NCBI GenBank assembly: GCA_015057025.1
Contig: SVFD01000001.1
Span: 372,001 to 436,000 of the forward strand
Length of the DNA: 64,000 nucleotides
Source of the DNA: Lachnospiraceae bacterium
GTDB lineage: Bacteria > Bacillota > Clostridia > Lachnospirales > Lachnospiraceae
Direction of reading: 5' to 3'
The notes beneath the pieces are model-generated. The model did not search any database, was not told the origin of the DNA, and saw nothing but the letters and a program-made list of their open reading frames with translations. A program made the translations under genes and the position numbers. Numbering within the stretch: position 1 is the stretch's first letter; every line of letters starts with the position of its first letter. Positions 37,152 through 46,019 of the stretch are shown here, piece by piece.

Positions 37152-37478
37152 ATGGAAGAAAGAAAAATGATGGAGGGCACGTTTGCAGTACTTGATCGCC
37201 ATTTGATGGTAAAAATGCCCAGAGAACTTGACCATCACAATGCTACCAGAATCAGAGAAAGAGCAGATTATTTTTTGCTGATGGACAATGTAGACAGTAT
37301 TGTTTTTGATTTTGAGGATACGGTTTTTATGGATAGTTCCGGAATCGGTGTCATTATGGGACGCTATAAGAAGGTATCTTGTTTCGGTGGGAAAGTATAT
37401 GCCATACATACCAATCAGAGAATTAAAAAGATTATGAAGATGTCGGGACTTCACAATATTGTGGAAATAATGAGCTAA
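37152..37478 (+). CDS. spoIIAA: Anti-sigma F factor antagonist SpoIIAA
   Basis: A STAS-domain protein of 108 residues that releases sigma F by binding SpoIIAB when dephosphorylated. The phospho-acceptor region is FMDSSGIGVIMGRYK, with S62/S63 after D61, as in Bacillus SpoIIAA. AAAGGAG lies about nine bases before ATG 37152. It is the first gene of a complete spoIIAA-spoIIAB-sigF operon, in which stops and starts overlap. A sigma-H-type promoter was not clear to me by eye. Confidence 0.93.
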   Translation: MEERKMMEGTFAVLDRHLMVKMPRELDHHNATRIRERADYFLLMDNVDSIVFDFEDTVFMDSSGIGVIMGRYKKVSCFGGKVYAIHTNQRIKKIMKMSGLHNIVEIMS

Positions 37479-37492
37479 TGGAGGAAATGCAG

Positions 37493-37963
37493 GTGAACAA
37501 TTTAATTTTAAAAGAAACCAATGAAATAGAAATTTTATTTGATGCATTATCAGAAAATGAAGGATTTGCCAGAGTGGCAGTAGCTGCTTTTATGACGGAA
37601 ATGAATCCTACGCTGGAGGAAGTATCCGATGTTAAGACTGCAGTATCCGAGGCGGTTACCAATGCAATCATTCATGGATACGGAGGTGTAAAAGAAAGGG
37701 AAGAGAGTGGTAAAAACAAGGTTCGCCTTCATTGCAGTATAGCAGGCAGAAGTATTCGTATCTCCGTAGAAGATAAGGGCGTGGGAATTGAAGATATACA
37801 TAAGGCGATGGAACCGTTATATACATCTAAGCCGGAATTGGAGCGTTCGGGCATGGGATTTGCATTTATGGAAGCATTTATGGATGATGTGCAGGTGTAC
37901 AGTGTATTAGGCGAAGGTACCCGAATAGTCATGGAAAAGACACTGGGAAAGGATTACGAATAA
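37493..37963 (+). CDS. spoIIAB: Anti-sigma F factor and SpoIIAA kinase SpoIIAB
   Basis: A GHKL-type serine kinase that holds sigma F inactive and phosphorylates SpoIIAA. The N box (AVSEAVTNAIIHGY), DKGVGIEDI, and ERSGMGFAFMEAFMDDV (G2 region) are all present. I prefer GTG 37493, eight bases after GGAGG (37480-37484), giving 156 residues. An ATG at 37478, overlapping the spoIIAA stop, is the alternative and adds five residues. Its stop overlaps the sigF start (TAATG). Confidence 0.93.
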   Translation: MNNLILKETNEIEILFDALSENEGFARVAVAAFMTEMNPTLEEVSDVKTAVSEAVTNAIIHGYGGVKEREESGKNKVRLHCSIAGRSIRISVEDKGVGIEDIHKAMEPLYTSKPELERSGMGFAFMEAFMDDVQVYSVLGEGTRIVMEKTLGKDYE

Positions 37964-38688
37964 TGTCTGAAACAAGAAATTTGCTTGCGAAGACAAAAGA
38001 GGGTGACAGAGAAGCCAGAAATACATTAATAGAAGAAAATTTGCGGCTTGTTCATCACGTAGTAAAAAGATTCGTGGGCCGGGGTGTGGAGATGCAGGAT
38101 TTGTTTCAAATCGGAACCATAGGTCTTATTAAAGCCGTAGATCATTTTGACTTAGATAGGGAAGTTCAGTTTTCTACCTATGCCGTGCCTATGATTATGG
38201 GGGAAATTAAGCGATTTCTACGGGATGACGGAATGGTAAAAGTAAGCAGAAGTTTAAAGGAGAATGCATACCGCATACGACGGGAACAAGAACAGTTTTG
38301 TAAGCAGTATGGAAGAGAACCGTTGATTACGGAATTATCGAAACGGTTGGAGCTTACACCTTATGAAATTGTAGAAGCGTTAGAAGCTTCAAGCGAGGTA
38401 GAGTCCCTGCAAAAAGAGGTATACAGGCAGGATGGCAGCAGTATTACTTTGGCCGAACAGCTTCCGGATAACAGAAATGAAAAAGAGGAATTGTTAAATC
38501 ATATGGTATTAAAACAGTTATTGACGGAATTGGAACCGCGAGAACGGGAAATCATAGTTTTAAGGTATATGGATAACCTGACGCAGACAGAGGTGGCAGA
38601 ACGGTTAAATACAAGTCAGGTCCAAATTTCCCGATATGAAAAAAAGATATTAAAGAAAATGAAACTTTCTATTGACATAAAGGTATAA
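37963..38688 (+). CDS. sigF: Forespore sigma factor F (SpoIIAC)
   Basis: A 241-residue sigma-70 factor of the SigF/SigB/SigG type. Region 2 (LFQIGTIGLIKAVDHFDLDR, FSTYAVPMIMGEIKRFLRDDG) and region 3 (VKVSRSLKENAYRI) are conserved. Region 4 has a helix-turn-helix (LTQTEVAERLNTSQVQISRYEKKIL). Position after spoIIAB identifies it as sigF. Its presence indicates at least an ancestral capacity for endospore formation. The tRNA-Arg promoter overlaps its last codons. Confidence 0.95.
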   Translation: MSETRNLLAKTKEGDREARNTLIEENLRLVHHVVKRFVGRGVEMQDLFQIGTIGLIKAVDHFDLDREVQFSTYAVPMIMGEIKRFLRDDGMVKVSRSLKENAYRIRREQEQFCKQYGREPLITELSKRLELTPYEIVEALEASSEVESLQKEVYRQDGSSITLAEQLPDNRNEKEELLNHMVLKQLLTELEPREREIIVLRYMDNLTQTEVAERLNTSQVQISRYEKKILKKMKLSIDIKV

Positions 38689-38701
38689 TCTGTCATATAA
38701 T
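38672..38701 (+). promoter_or_regulatory. Consensus promoter for the Arg-His-Gln-Lys tRNA cluster
   Basis: TTGACA (38672-38677) and TATAAT (38696-38701) lie 18 bases apart, with both hexamers perfect. The -35 element lies within the last codons of sigF. Confidence 0.8.
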
Positions 38702-38729
38702 AGCAATCGTCGGTGACGCAAAGTTGCGT

Positions 38730-38803
<74 letters not shown>

Positions 38804-38861
38804 TTTGTGTTATAAATATGACACAGGATAAAGGCGAAGAAGCCCTAGCATAATTTATCAT

Positions 38862-38936
38862 GGTGGGTATGGCGCAGTCGGCTAGCGCGCCAGATTGTGG
38901 CTCTGGAGGCCGAGGGTTCGAGTCCCTTTACCCACC
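38862..38936 (+). tRNA. tRNA-His (anticodon GTG)
   Basis: The acceptor is GTGGGTA/TACCCAC with an extra 5' G (38862) opposite C at the discriminator position, the histidine identity pair. Anticodon GTG lies in the loop TTGTGGC. Confidence 0.97.
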
Positions 38937-38942
38937 CTCTAC

Positions 38943-39014
38943 TGGGCTATCGCCAAGCGGTAAGGCACAAGATTTTGATTCTTGCATACGCTGGTTCGAA
39001 TCCAGCTAGCCCAG
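38943..39014 (+). tRNA. tRNA-Gln (anticodon TTG)
   Basis: The acceptor is TGGGCTA/TAGCCCA. Anticodon TTG lies in the loop TTTTGAT, and the T arm contains GGTTCGAATCC. The U1-A72 pair is typical of glutamine tRNAs. Confidence 0.97.
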
Positions 39015-39068
39015 CTTACTTTACAAAATATCGCATAAGATATATACTTATGGATATCATATAAATAC

Positions 39069-39141
39069 GGGCCATTAGCTCAGGTGGTAGAGCACTTGAC
39101 TTTTAATCAAGTTGTCCGGGGTTCGAGTCCCCGATGGCTCA
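39069..39141 (+). tRNA. tRNA-Lys (anticodon TTT)
   Basis: The acceptor is GGGCCAT/ATGGCTC with one G-U pair. Anticodon TTT lies in the loop CTTTTAA. It is the last gene of the tRNA cluster and is followed by a terminator. Confidence 0.97.
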
Positions 39142-39150
39142 CTTGCGAAA

Positions 39151-39180
39151 AACCTTGAATTATCAAGGTTTTTTTCTTTT
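39151..39180 (+). terminator. Terminator of the tRNA cluster
   Basis: AACCTTGA (39151-39158) and TCAAGGTT (39163-39170) form an 8-bp stem with a 4-base loop and a long T run. Confidence 0.9.
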
Positions 39181-39189
39181 GTATAATAA

Positions 39190-39242
39190 AAAATCCCTAT
39201 AAACGGTGAAAAACACAAGGTATAGGGGTTACCTTGTGCTTT
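39190..39242 (+). other. Hairpin with possible loop pseudoknot after the tRNA cluster
   Basis: CACAAGGTA (39214-39222) pairs with TACCTTGTG (39230-39238) and is followed by CTTTTC. The loop and flank TATAGGGGTT can also pair with AATCCCTATA just upstream (about 39191-39201). The rest of the interval up to 39554 is AT-rich and shows no gene. Confidence 0.45.
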
Positions 39243-39554
39243 TCTGTTAAAGGGAAAAACAATCGGAAAGACGATTGATTTTGGCAATATTCAATGTTTT
39301 AGATAATCCTAAAACTTATTAATATAATATTCCTTTTTTGTCAAAAAAACAATGGTTTTTTGATTAAATATGATATTTTTATGTTATTTTTTATATATTT
39401 CTGCACTTTGTTTTGGGTAGGTGAGGAATGATAAATTTTATATAAAAAATAAAAGGTTACTCTTTACAACTTTTTTTTAAGGAGATAAAATAAGCCTTGT
39501 GCGTAAATGAATTACAAGCGGCAGGGTGGAATTCCTGTATGAAGGTGAGCAGAT

Positions 39555-40976
39555 ATGAGTGATTATTATGAAGAAGATAAATTAAAAAAAGAAACTGTGT
39601 CATATGGTGAGCAGGCACAGGAAGAAAATAAAATGGGTGTAATGCCTGTAAATAAACTTTTGCTTACAATGTCTATTCCTATGATGGCATCTATGTTAGT
39701 GCAGTCTCTTTATAATATTGTAGACAGTATTTTTGTGGCGAAGCTAAGCGAAGATGCATTGACGGCGGTTTCATTGGCCTTTCCGGTGCAGGTGCTTTGT
39801 ATGGCAGTGGGCGGCGGTACCGGTGTTGGTATTAATGCGGTTTTATCCAAGGCCTTGGGAGAGAAAAATAAGGAGGCAGTAAATAAGTCGGCCACAAACG
39901 GTATTTTTCTTATGATTTTAAGCTCTGTGCTATTTCTTTTAGTAGGGCTTTTCCTTGTAAAACCGTTTTACAATATGCAGGGAACCGAAAGTCCGGCTAT
40001 TACAGAATATGGTATTCAGTACTTAACAATTGTATGTTGCAGCTCCTTTGGTATTTTTACACAGGTAACTTTTGAGCGACTTTTACAGTCTACGGGTAAA
40101 ACCGTGCTTTCCATGATTACTCAGGCTACAGGTGCGGTTATCAATTTAATCCTTGATCCGATTATGATTTTTGGTTTATTTGGTTTTCCTAAGCTTGGCG
40201 TTGCGGGAGCAGCTCTTGCTACCGTAATCGGGCAGGTGTGCGCCGGTGCACTTGCGGTATTTTTAAATTATAAGTTTAATAAAGAAATTTACATTTCGTT
40301 CCGCGGTTTCAGACCGGATGGTAAGATGATTTTAAAGATTTATTCTGTTGGTTTTCCGTCGATTATTATGCAGGCCATCGGTTCTATTATGAATTATTGC
40401 ATGAATCAGATTCTTTTATCTTTTGCGGATACCGCGGCTACTGTATTCGGTGTTTACTATAAACTGCAGAGCTTCTTCTTTATGCCGGTATTCGGTTTAA
40501 ACAATGGTCTTGTGCCAATCATTGCTTACAACTTCGGAGCAGGTAAAAGAAGCCGTATGTTAAAAGCAATGAAATTGGGAATCTTATATGCAGAGATTAT
40601 TTTTATCATTGGTATGCTTTGTTTTATTTTTATTCCGGACAAGTTATTGCTTTTGTTTAATGCGGAAGGTGACCTAATGGAGATGGGGCAAGTGGCACTT
40701 CGTATTATCGGTGTGCATTTTCCGATTGCGGCCTACTGTATTATTCTTAGTAGTTCTTTTCAGGCATTGGGTCACGGGTTTTACAGTATGTGGGTATCCA
40801 TTGCAAGACAGCTTGCGGTGTTGATTCCGGTAGCTTATTTGTTTTCGCTGACAGGACAATTAAACCTTGTGTGGTGGGCGTTCCCTATTGCGGAAGTGGC
40901 ATCTATGATTATGTGTACTATTTTTATGGTGAGGGTTAATAAAAAGACGATTCGAAATATTCCGGATAATGTGTAA
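39555..40976 (+). CDS. MATE-family multidrug/cation efflux transporter
   Basis: A 473-residue protein with twelve predicted membrane helices after a 30-residue charged N-terminus. MATE features include PMMASMLVQSLYNIVDSIFVAKLSEDALTAV at the first helix and a second-half repeat beginning GFPSIIMQAIGSIMNYCMNQ. It probably exports drugs or metabolites using a sodium or proton gradient. The gene is monocistronic and preceded by about 370 bases without another gene. Confidence 0.93.
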   Translation: MSDYYEEDKLKKETVSYGEQAQEENKMGVMPVNKLLLTMSIPMMASMLVQSLYNIVDSIFVAKLSEDALTAVSLAFPVQVLCMAVGGGTGVGINAVLSKALGEKNKEAVNKSATNGIFLMILSSVLFLLVGLFLVKPFYNMQGTESPAITEYGIQYLTIVCCSSFGIFTQVTFERLLQSTGKTVLSMITQATGAVINLILDPIMIFGLFGFPKLGVAGAALATVIGQVCAGALAVFLNYKFNKEIYISFRGFRPDGKMILKIYSVGFPSIIMQAIGSIMNYCMNQILLSFADTAATVFGVYYKLQSFFFMPVFGLNNGLVPIIAYNFGAGKRSRMLKAMKLGILYAEIIFIIGMLCFIFIPDKLLLLFNAEGDLMEMGQVALRIIGVHFPIAAYCIILSSSFQALGHGFYSMWVSIARQLAVLIPVAYLFSLTGQLNLVWWAFPIAEVASMIMCTIFMVRVNKKTIRNIPDNV

Positions 40977-40983
40977 AGAAGAA

Positions 40984-41013
40984 TTGACAAAGACACGGGT
41001 TCTAACATACAAT
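40984..41013 (+). promoter_or_regulatory. tRNA-Leu promoter
   Basis: TTGACA (40984-40989) and TACAAT (41008-41013) lie 18 bases apart, about 54 bases before the tRNA. Confidence 0.7.
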
Positions 41014-41066
41014 AGAATGCGTACAATATAAAAGTTGCGGATGTTGATAAATATTCTGTGACTTAA

Positions 41067-41147
41067 GCGGATGTGGCGGAATTGGCAGACGCGCCAGATT
41101 TAGGTTCTGGTGTCCCCGACGTGCAGGTTCAAGTCCTGTCATCCGCA
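41067..41147 (+). tRNA. tRNA-Leu (anticodon TAG)
   Basis: Class II tRNA with a long variable arm (GTGTCCCCGACGT). The acceptor is GCGGATG/CATCCGC. Anticodon TAG lies in the loop TTTAGGT between CCAGA and TCTGG. Confidence 0.97.
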
Positions 41148-41171
41148 TAGGGCCCGAAAACGGGCGGTTTT

Positions 41172-41207
41172 AAGACCATACGATGAAAGTCGTGTGGTCT
41201 TATTTTT
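41172..41207 (+). terminator. Terminator after tRNA-Leu
   Basis: AAGACCATACGA and TCGTGTGGTCTT form a long stem with one G-T pair, followed by ATTTTT. A smaller GCCCG/CGGGC hairpin precedes it. Confidence 0.88.
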
Positions 41208-41228
41208 GTGATTTGACATCGGTGTTGT

Positions 41229-41250
41229 TTTGGCTAAGATTTGGCTAAGA
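41229..41250. repeat. Tandem 11-bp repeat
   Basis: TTTGGCTAAGA occurs twice in direct succession (41229-41239 and 41240-41250) downstream of tRNA-Leu. It may be a trace of an integration or recombination event, or a regulator site. Confidence 0.6.
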
Positions 41251-41355
41251 AGCCCTTAAAACCACTCCCTGAGAGAAAAAGAATGCTATAATGTGTTGAA
41301 AAAAAGAAAATCGTGCATAAATAGAATTAGAAGCATGAGAAACGGAGTATGAAGT

Positions 41356-42327
41356 ATGAATTTATGGTTAGCAATTCTTTTATTAGTGGTGGGCTTTGTT
41401 CTTTTAATCTGGGGCGCTGATTTCTTTGTGGATGGTGCCAGTCGCGTGGCGGCAAGATTAAAAATTCCTCAGATTGTTATCGGTCTTACGATTGTAGCGT
41501 TCGGAACCAGTGCACCGGAGGCGGCGGTAAGTATTTCGGCAGGATTGAAAGGCAGTGCTGATTTGGCGGTCAGCAATGTTGTAGGAAGTAATATTTTAAA
41601 TATAGGTATTATTCTTGGTATTTCAGCCTTAATCACACCCCTTGCGGTGCAGAAAGCTACCAGAAAGTTTGAAATGCCTTACGTTATGATTGTAACGGTT
41701 ATTTTAATGTTGCTTGGTATGTTTGACGGTAAGCTTGGCTGGGTAGACGGTCTGATTCTCTGGGCCGGCATGATTCTTTTTCTCGTATATCTTTTGAATG
41801 TGGCAAAGAAAGGGAAAAACGAGGTACAGGAAGAAGAACAGGGTGATAAGAAAAAGAAAGCACCGCTTATTTGGTTGATTGCTAAAATTTTAATTGGTGG
41901 AGCGGCAATTGTTCTCGGCAGTGATTTTGCGGTAGACGGCGCAACCGCTATTGCAACTTCCGTAGGTTGGAGTGAGCGTTTAATCGGTCTTACCATTGTG
42001 GCTTTAGGTACTTCGCTTCCCGAATTGGTAACTTCTGTGGTTGCGGCAATGAAGAAGAATGCGGATATTGCTATCGGCAACATTGTAGGAAGTAACATTT
42101 TTAATATCTTATTCGTGTTGGGAACTACAGCGTTGATTACACCCGTGACATATACGGAAGCTTTTATCATTGACAATATTGTAGCATTTGTGATTGCAGC
42201 GTTGCTGCTGGTTTTGGTATTAAACAAAGGTTGTAAATTAAAACGTGTGGGTGGCGGAATTTTACTGGTATCCTACGTTATCTATTTTATATATTTAATG
42301 ATTAATCCTTTCGGATACGGAGTATAA
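41356..42327 (+). CDS. Sodium/calcium exchanger family protein, copy 1
   Basis: A 323-residue CaCA-superfamily antiporter similar to YrbG. The two inverted alpha repeats are visible: VAFGTSAPEAAVSISAGLKG with AVSNVVGSNILNI, and VALGTSLPELVTSVVAAMKK with AIGNIVGSNIFNI. These hold the ion-binding Glu and Ser/Thr residues. About ten membrane helices are predicted, with a charged central loop (residues 153-170). It is followed by a close paralogue 238 bases downstream. Confidence 0.93.
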   Translation: MNLWLAILLLVVGFVLLIWGADFFVDGASRVAARLKIPQIVIGLTIVAFGTSAPEAAVSISAGLKGSADLAVSNVVGSNILNIGIILGISALITPLAVQKATRKFEMPYVMIVTVILMLLGMFDGKLGWVDGLILWAGMILFLVYLLNVAKKGKNEVQEEEQGDKKKKAPLIWLIAKILIGGAAIVLGSDFAVDGATAIATSVGWSERLIGLTIVALGTSLPELVTSVVAAMKKNADIAIGNIVGSNIFNILFVLGTTALITPVTYTEAFIIDNIVAFVIAALLLVLVLNKGCKLKRVGGGILLVSYVIYFIYLMINPFGYGV

Positions 42328-42367
42328 AGTTCTATTGTTTTTCATATAATCCAAGCAGTTGTCCTTG

Positions 42368-42422
42368 AACCGACCCCCAAAAGTCAGACCAAAAATCTGA
42401 CAATTGGAAGGTCGGTTTTTTA
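42368..42422 (+). terminator. Compound terminator between the exchanger genes
   Basis: Outer arms AACCGACC and GGTCGGTT enclose a smaller stem GTCAGA/TCTGAC, and a T run follows. Confidence 0.8.
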
Positions 42423-42565
42423 TGGTAAAAAATGTGAATGCGTATATTTTGTGAAAAGAAAATATTTTATATTTGTTTTTTGTGAAAAGAATGATATAAT
42501 GATTAGAATTGGTTAAGAAATAGTTAAGAAAATATATGCATAAAATAACGATTGGAGAGAAAACA

Positions 42566-43537
42566 ATGAGTATTTGGTTGGCAATTTTGTTATTGGTTGT
42601 AGGTTTTGCCCTTTTGATTTGGGGTGCTGATTTCTTTGTAGACGGAGCAAGTAAAGTGGCAGACCGTATGAAGATTCCTCAGATTGTAATTGGTCTTACC
42701 ATTGTAGCTTTCGGCACCAGTGCACCGGAAGCGGCAGTGAGTATTTCGGCCGGTTTGAAAGGCAGTGCGGACTTGGCGGTAAGTAATGTTGTGGGTAGTA
42801 ACATTATGAATATCTTTGTAATTCTTGGTCTTGCGGCAGTAATTACACCTTTGGCAGTGCAGAAGAATACCAGAAAAATTGAGATGCCTTTTGTTATTGT
42901 AACAACGTTGCTTATGATGTTTCTTGGTATGTTTGACGGCAAGCTTGCTTGGGTAGACGGTTTGATTCTTTGGGCATGTATGATTGTTTTTATGGTATAT
43001 CTGTTAAAAACAGCTTTGAGCGGAAAGAACAATACGCCTGCGGAAGAGCCTGAACCTGAAAAGAAGAAAGCTCCTGTCATTTGGTTGATTGCCAAAATTA
43101 TTATCGGTGGTGTGGCAATCGTATTCGGTAGTGATTTTGCGGTAGACGGAGCAACTGCTATTGCTACCTCCATGGGTTGGAGTGAACGTTTAATCGGTCT
43201 TACCATTGTTGCTCTTGGAACATCGCTTCCTGAACTTGTAACTTCCGTAATTGCGGCATGTAAGAAGAAAGCGGATATTGCTATCGGTAACGTAGTGGGA
43301 AGTAATATTTTTAACGTACTTTTCGTACTTGGTACTACAGCATTGATTACCCCTGTGGCTTATCAGAATGCGTTTATTGTAGATAATATTGTTGCTGCAG
43401 TTGCGGCATTGCTTTTATTCCTCTTTGTGCTGAATAAAGATTGTAAGTTGAAACGTTGGGGCGGCGCGGTGCTCCTTGGCGCGTATGTAGTATACTTTGT
43501 GTATTTGATGATTAATCCTTTTGGATATGGTGTATAA
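42566..43537 (+). CDS. Sodium/calcium exchanger family protein, copy 2
   Basis: A paralogue of the preceding gene with the same length (323 residues) and nearly the same sequence at both alpha-repeat motifs. Differences concentrate in the central acidic loop, which here reads AEEPEPEKKK. The ATG at 42566 follows GGAGA and gives the same N-terminus as copy 1; an upstream ATG at 42536 adds ten residues and has no better site. It looks like a recent tandem duplication in which each copy keeps its own terminator. Both are probably calcium or cation antiporters. Confidence 0.93.
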   Translation: MSIWLAILLLVVGFALLIWGADFFVDGASKVADRMKIPQIVIGLTIVAFGTSAPEAAVSISAGLKGSADLAVSNVVGSNIMNIFVILGLAAVITPLAVQKNTRKIEMPFVIVTTLLMMFLGMFDGKLAWVDGLILWACMIVFMVYLLKTALSGKNNTPAEEPEPEKKKAPVIWLIAKIIIGGVAIVFGSDFAVDGATAIATSMGWSERLIGLTIVALGTSLPELVTSVIAACKKKADIAIGNVVGSNIFNVLFVLGTTALITPVAYQNAFIVDNIVAAVAALLLFLFVLNKDCKLKRWGGAVLLGAYVVYFVYLMINPFGYGV

Positions 43538-43554
43538 AAAGAAGTTAATAATTC

Positions 43555-43600
43555 ATAATAAAAGTGCCGAAAGTTCTTTGTTTTTCGGCACTTTTATTAT
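43555..43600 (+). terminator. Terminator after exchanger copy 2
   Basis: A long stem (AAAAGTGCCGAAA against TTTTTCGGCACTTTT) encloses a short loop, with A and T runs on both sides. Confidence 0.9.
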
Positions 43601-43610
43601 GCCCATACGC

Positions 43611-43639
43611 TTGCAAAACTTGACTTTTTCGTGTAAACT
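43611..43639 (+). promoter_or_regulatory. Candidate glgP-malQ promoter
   Basis: TTGCAA (43611-43616) and TAAACT (43634-43639) lie 17 bases apart and about 47 bases before the glgP start. The match is moderate. Confidence 0.4.
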
Positions 43640-43685
43640 ATTGAACGTATGAGTAGATGTTTTTATGTAAGAAAGGAAGTTAGAA

Positions 43686-45998
43686 ATGTCAGTACAGTCT
43701 GAAATGATTCAAAAACAACTTTTAGAAGCGAATATGGAAACAGAGCTTTTGCAAACTGCAGAAAGACTTTACGGCAAAAGTCTTAAGGATTGCAGCGAAG
43801 CTGAGCTTTATTATGTATTGTTGAGTTTTACCAAGGATATGTCCAAGGTAACAGAGCCTATTGTAGGAGAGAAGAAGGTTTATTATATCTCAGCAGAATT
43901 CCTGATTGGTAAGCTTCTTTCCAATAATTTAATTAACTTAGGTATTTATGACCGTGTAAGCGATATTTTAAAAGCAAACGGCAAGGACCTTAGTAAGGTA
44001 GAAGAATTCGAGCCGGAACCTTCTTTAGGCAATGGTGGTCTCGGACGTCTTGCGGCTTGTTTCTTGGATTCTATTGCAACCTTAGGGCTGCCCGGAGACG
44101 GTATTGGTTTAAATTATCATTTCGGTCTTTTTAAGCAGGTATTTAAAGATTACAAGCAGTGCGCCGAGAAGAATGACTGGATTGAAGAACAGTCTTGGTT
44201 AAACCGCACAGATGTAAGCTTTGATGTAAAATACAAAGATTTTACAGTGAAATCAAGATTGTTTGATATTGATGTAATCGGTTATGAAAACGGTGTTAAC
44301 AAGCTTCATTTGTTTGACTTAGAGAGCATTGATGAAAGTCTTGTAAAGGACGGCATTGATTTTGACAAGGAAGATATCGAGAAGAACTTAACATTGTTCT
44401 TGTATCCTGATGATTCTGACGAAGCAGGTAACTTACTTCGTATTTATCAGCAGTACTTCATGGTAAGTAATGCGGCTCAGTTGATTCTTCACGAGATGAA
44501 GGAACGCAAGTATGATTTGAGAAAGATGTATAATCATGCAGTAATTCAGATTAACGATACCCATCCTACTATGATTATTCCTGAGTTGATTCGTATCCTT
44601 ACCGAAGATAAGGCAATCAGCATGGATGAGGCAATTGAAATTGTAAGCAAGACTTGTGCATATACAAATCATACAATCTTAGCGGAAGCTCTTGAAAAGT
44701 GGCCCTTAAAGTACTTAGAGAAGGTTGTTCCTGCTTTAGTACCCATTATCAAGGAATTGGATAAGCGCGTAGCTGCAAAGTATGATGATCCGAAGGTACA
44801 GATTATCGATAAAGATGAGCGTGTACATATGGCTCACATTGACATTCACTACGGTTTTGCAATTAATGGTGTAGCAGCACTTCATACCGATATCTTAAAA
44901 GATAGCGAGTTGAATGCTTTTTATAAGATTTATCCTGAGAAGTTTAACAACAAAACAAACGGTATTACCTTCCGTCGTTGGTTATTATCTTGCAACCGTG
45001 AGCTTGCAGAATATATTACTTCTTTAATTGGTAACGGCTACAAGAAGGATGCTGACGAACTTGAGAAGCTTTTAGCTTATAAAGATGATGAAGAAGTTCT
45101 TGCTAAATTGGAAGAAATCAAGAAGGGTAAAAAGGCTGAACTTGCGGCTTACATTGCTGAAAATGAAGGCGTTACACTTGATACAGAGTCAATCTTTGAT
45201 ATTCAGATTAAGAGAATGCATGAGTATAAGCGTCAGCAGATGAATGTTTTATACATCATTCATAAATATCTTGAAATTAAGGCAGGTAAGAAGCCTGTAC
45301 GTCCTCTTACTTTTATCTTTGGTGCGAAGGCAGCGCCTGCATACATCATTGCACAGGATATTATTCATTTAATTCTTGTAATGCAGGAAATCATCAATAA
45401 TGATCCTGAAGTAAGCCCTTATATGAAGCTTGTTATGGTGGAGAATTACAATGTGGCTTACGCGCAGCGTTTGATTCCGGCATGTGATATCTCAGAACAG
45501 ATTTCACTTGCAAGTAAGGAAGCTTCCGGTACCGGTAACATGAAGTTTATGTTAAACGGTGCGGTAACACTTGGTACAGCAGATGGTGCGAACGTAGAAA
45601 TTCACCAACTTGTAGGTGATGATAATATCTACAAATTCGGTAAGTCCAGTGAAGTGGTTATCGAGCACTATGCAAAGGCTGATTACGTATCTAAGGATTA
45701 CTATAAGAACAGCCCTGTTATCAAGGAAGCAGTTGATTTTATCGTAAGCAAAGAAACATTAAAGGTTGGTCACAAGGAGCAGTTAGAGCGTCTTTACAAT
45801 GAATTGTTGAATAAAGACTGGTTCATGACTTTGCTTGACTTGGAAGAATATATTGAAGTAAAAGATAAGATGTTTGCAGACTTTGAAGACAGAGGAAAGT
45901 GGAGAAGAATGATGCTTGTAAATATTGCAAAGGCAGGTTTCTTCTCATCAGATCGTACTATTGCTGAGTACAATCGCGATATCTGGAAGTTGAAGTAA
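43686..45998 (+). CDS. glgP: Glycogen/maltodextrin phosphorylase
   Basis: A GT35 enzyme that releases glucose-1-phosphate from alpha-1,4-glucans, 770 residues. The N-terminal region has [16 protein letters not shown]. The PLP-binding Lys is K620 within [20 protein letters not shown], and RIHEYKRQ-like [16 protein letters not shown] is present. It is slightly shorter than the E. coli and mammalian enzymes, as usual for Firmicutes. AAAGGAAG precedes the ATG. It forms an operon with malQ 21 bases downstream. Together they convert storage or maltodextrin glucan into glucose-1-phosphate and glucose. Confidence 0.96.
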   Translation: MSVQSEMIQKQLLEANMETELLQTAERLYGKSLKDCSEAELYYVLLSFTKDMSKVTEPIVGEKKVYYISAEFLIGKLLSNNLINLGIYDRVSDILKANGKDLSKVEEFEPEPSLGNGGLGRLAACFLDSIATLGLPGDGIGLNYHFGLFKQVFKDYKQCAEKNDWIEEQSWLNRTDVSFDVKYKDFTVKSRLFDIDVIGYENGVNKLHLFDLESIDESLVKDGIDFDKEDIEKNLTLFLYPDDSDEAGNLLRIYQQYFMVSNAAQLILHEMKERKYDLRKMYNHAVIQINDTHPTMIIPELIRILTEDKAISMDEAIEIVSKTCAYTNHTILAEALEKWPLKYLEKVVPALVPIIKELDKRVAAKYDDPKVQIIDKDERVHMAHIDIHYGFAINGVAALHTDILKDSELNAFYKIYPEKFNNKTNGITFRRWLLSCNRELAEYITSLIGNGYKKDADELEKLLAYKDDEEVLAKLEEIKKGKKAELAAYIAENEGVTLDTESIFDIQIKRMHEYKRQQMNVLYIIHKYLEIKAGKKPVRPLTFIFGAKAAPAYIIAQDIIHLILVMQEIINNDPEVSPYMKLVMVENYNVAYAQRLIPACDISEQISLASKEASGTGNMKFMLNGAVTLGTADGANVEIHQLVGDDNIYKFGKSSEVVIEHYAKADYVSKDYYKNSPVIKEAVDFIVSKETLKVGHKEQLERLYNELLNKDWFMTLLDLEEYIEVKDKMFADFEDRGKWRRMMLVNIAKAGFFSSDRTIAEYNRDIWKLK

Positions 45999-46019
45999 CA
46001 AAACATCGGGGGGATTAAA

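Noticed and set aside
42368-42422. Insertion-sequence end between the exchanger genes
   Set aside because: The inverted repeat has the form of a terminator with a T run, and no transposase is present.
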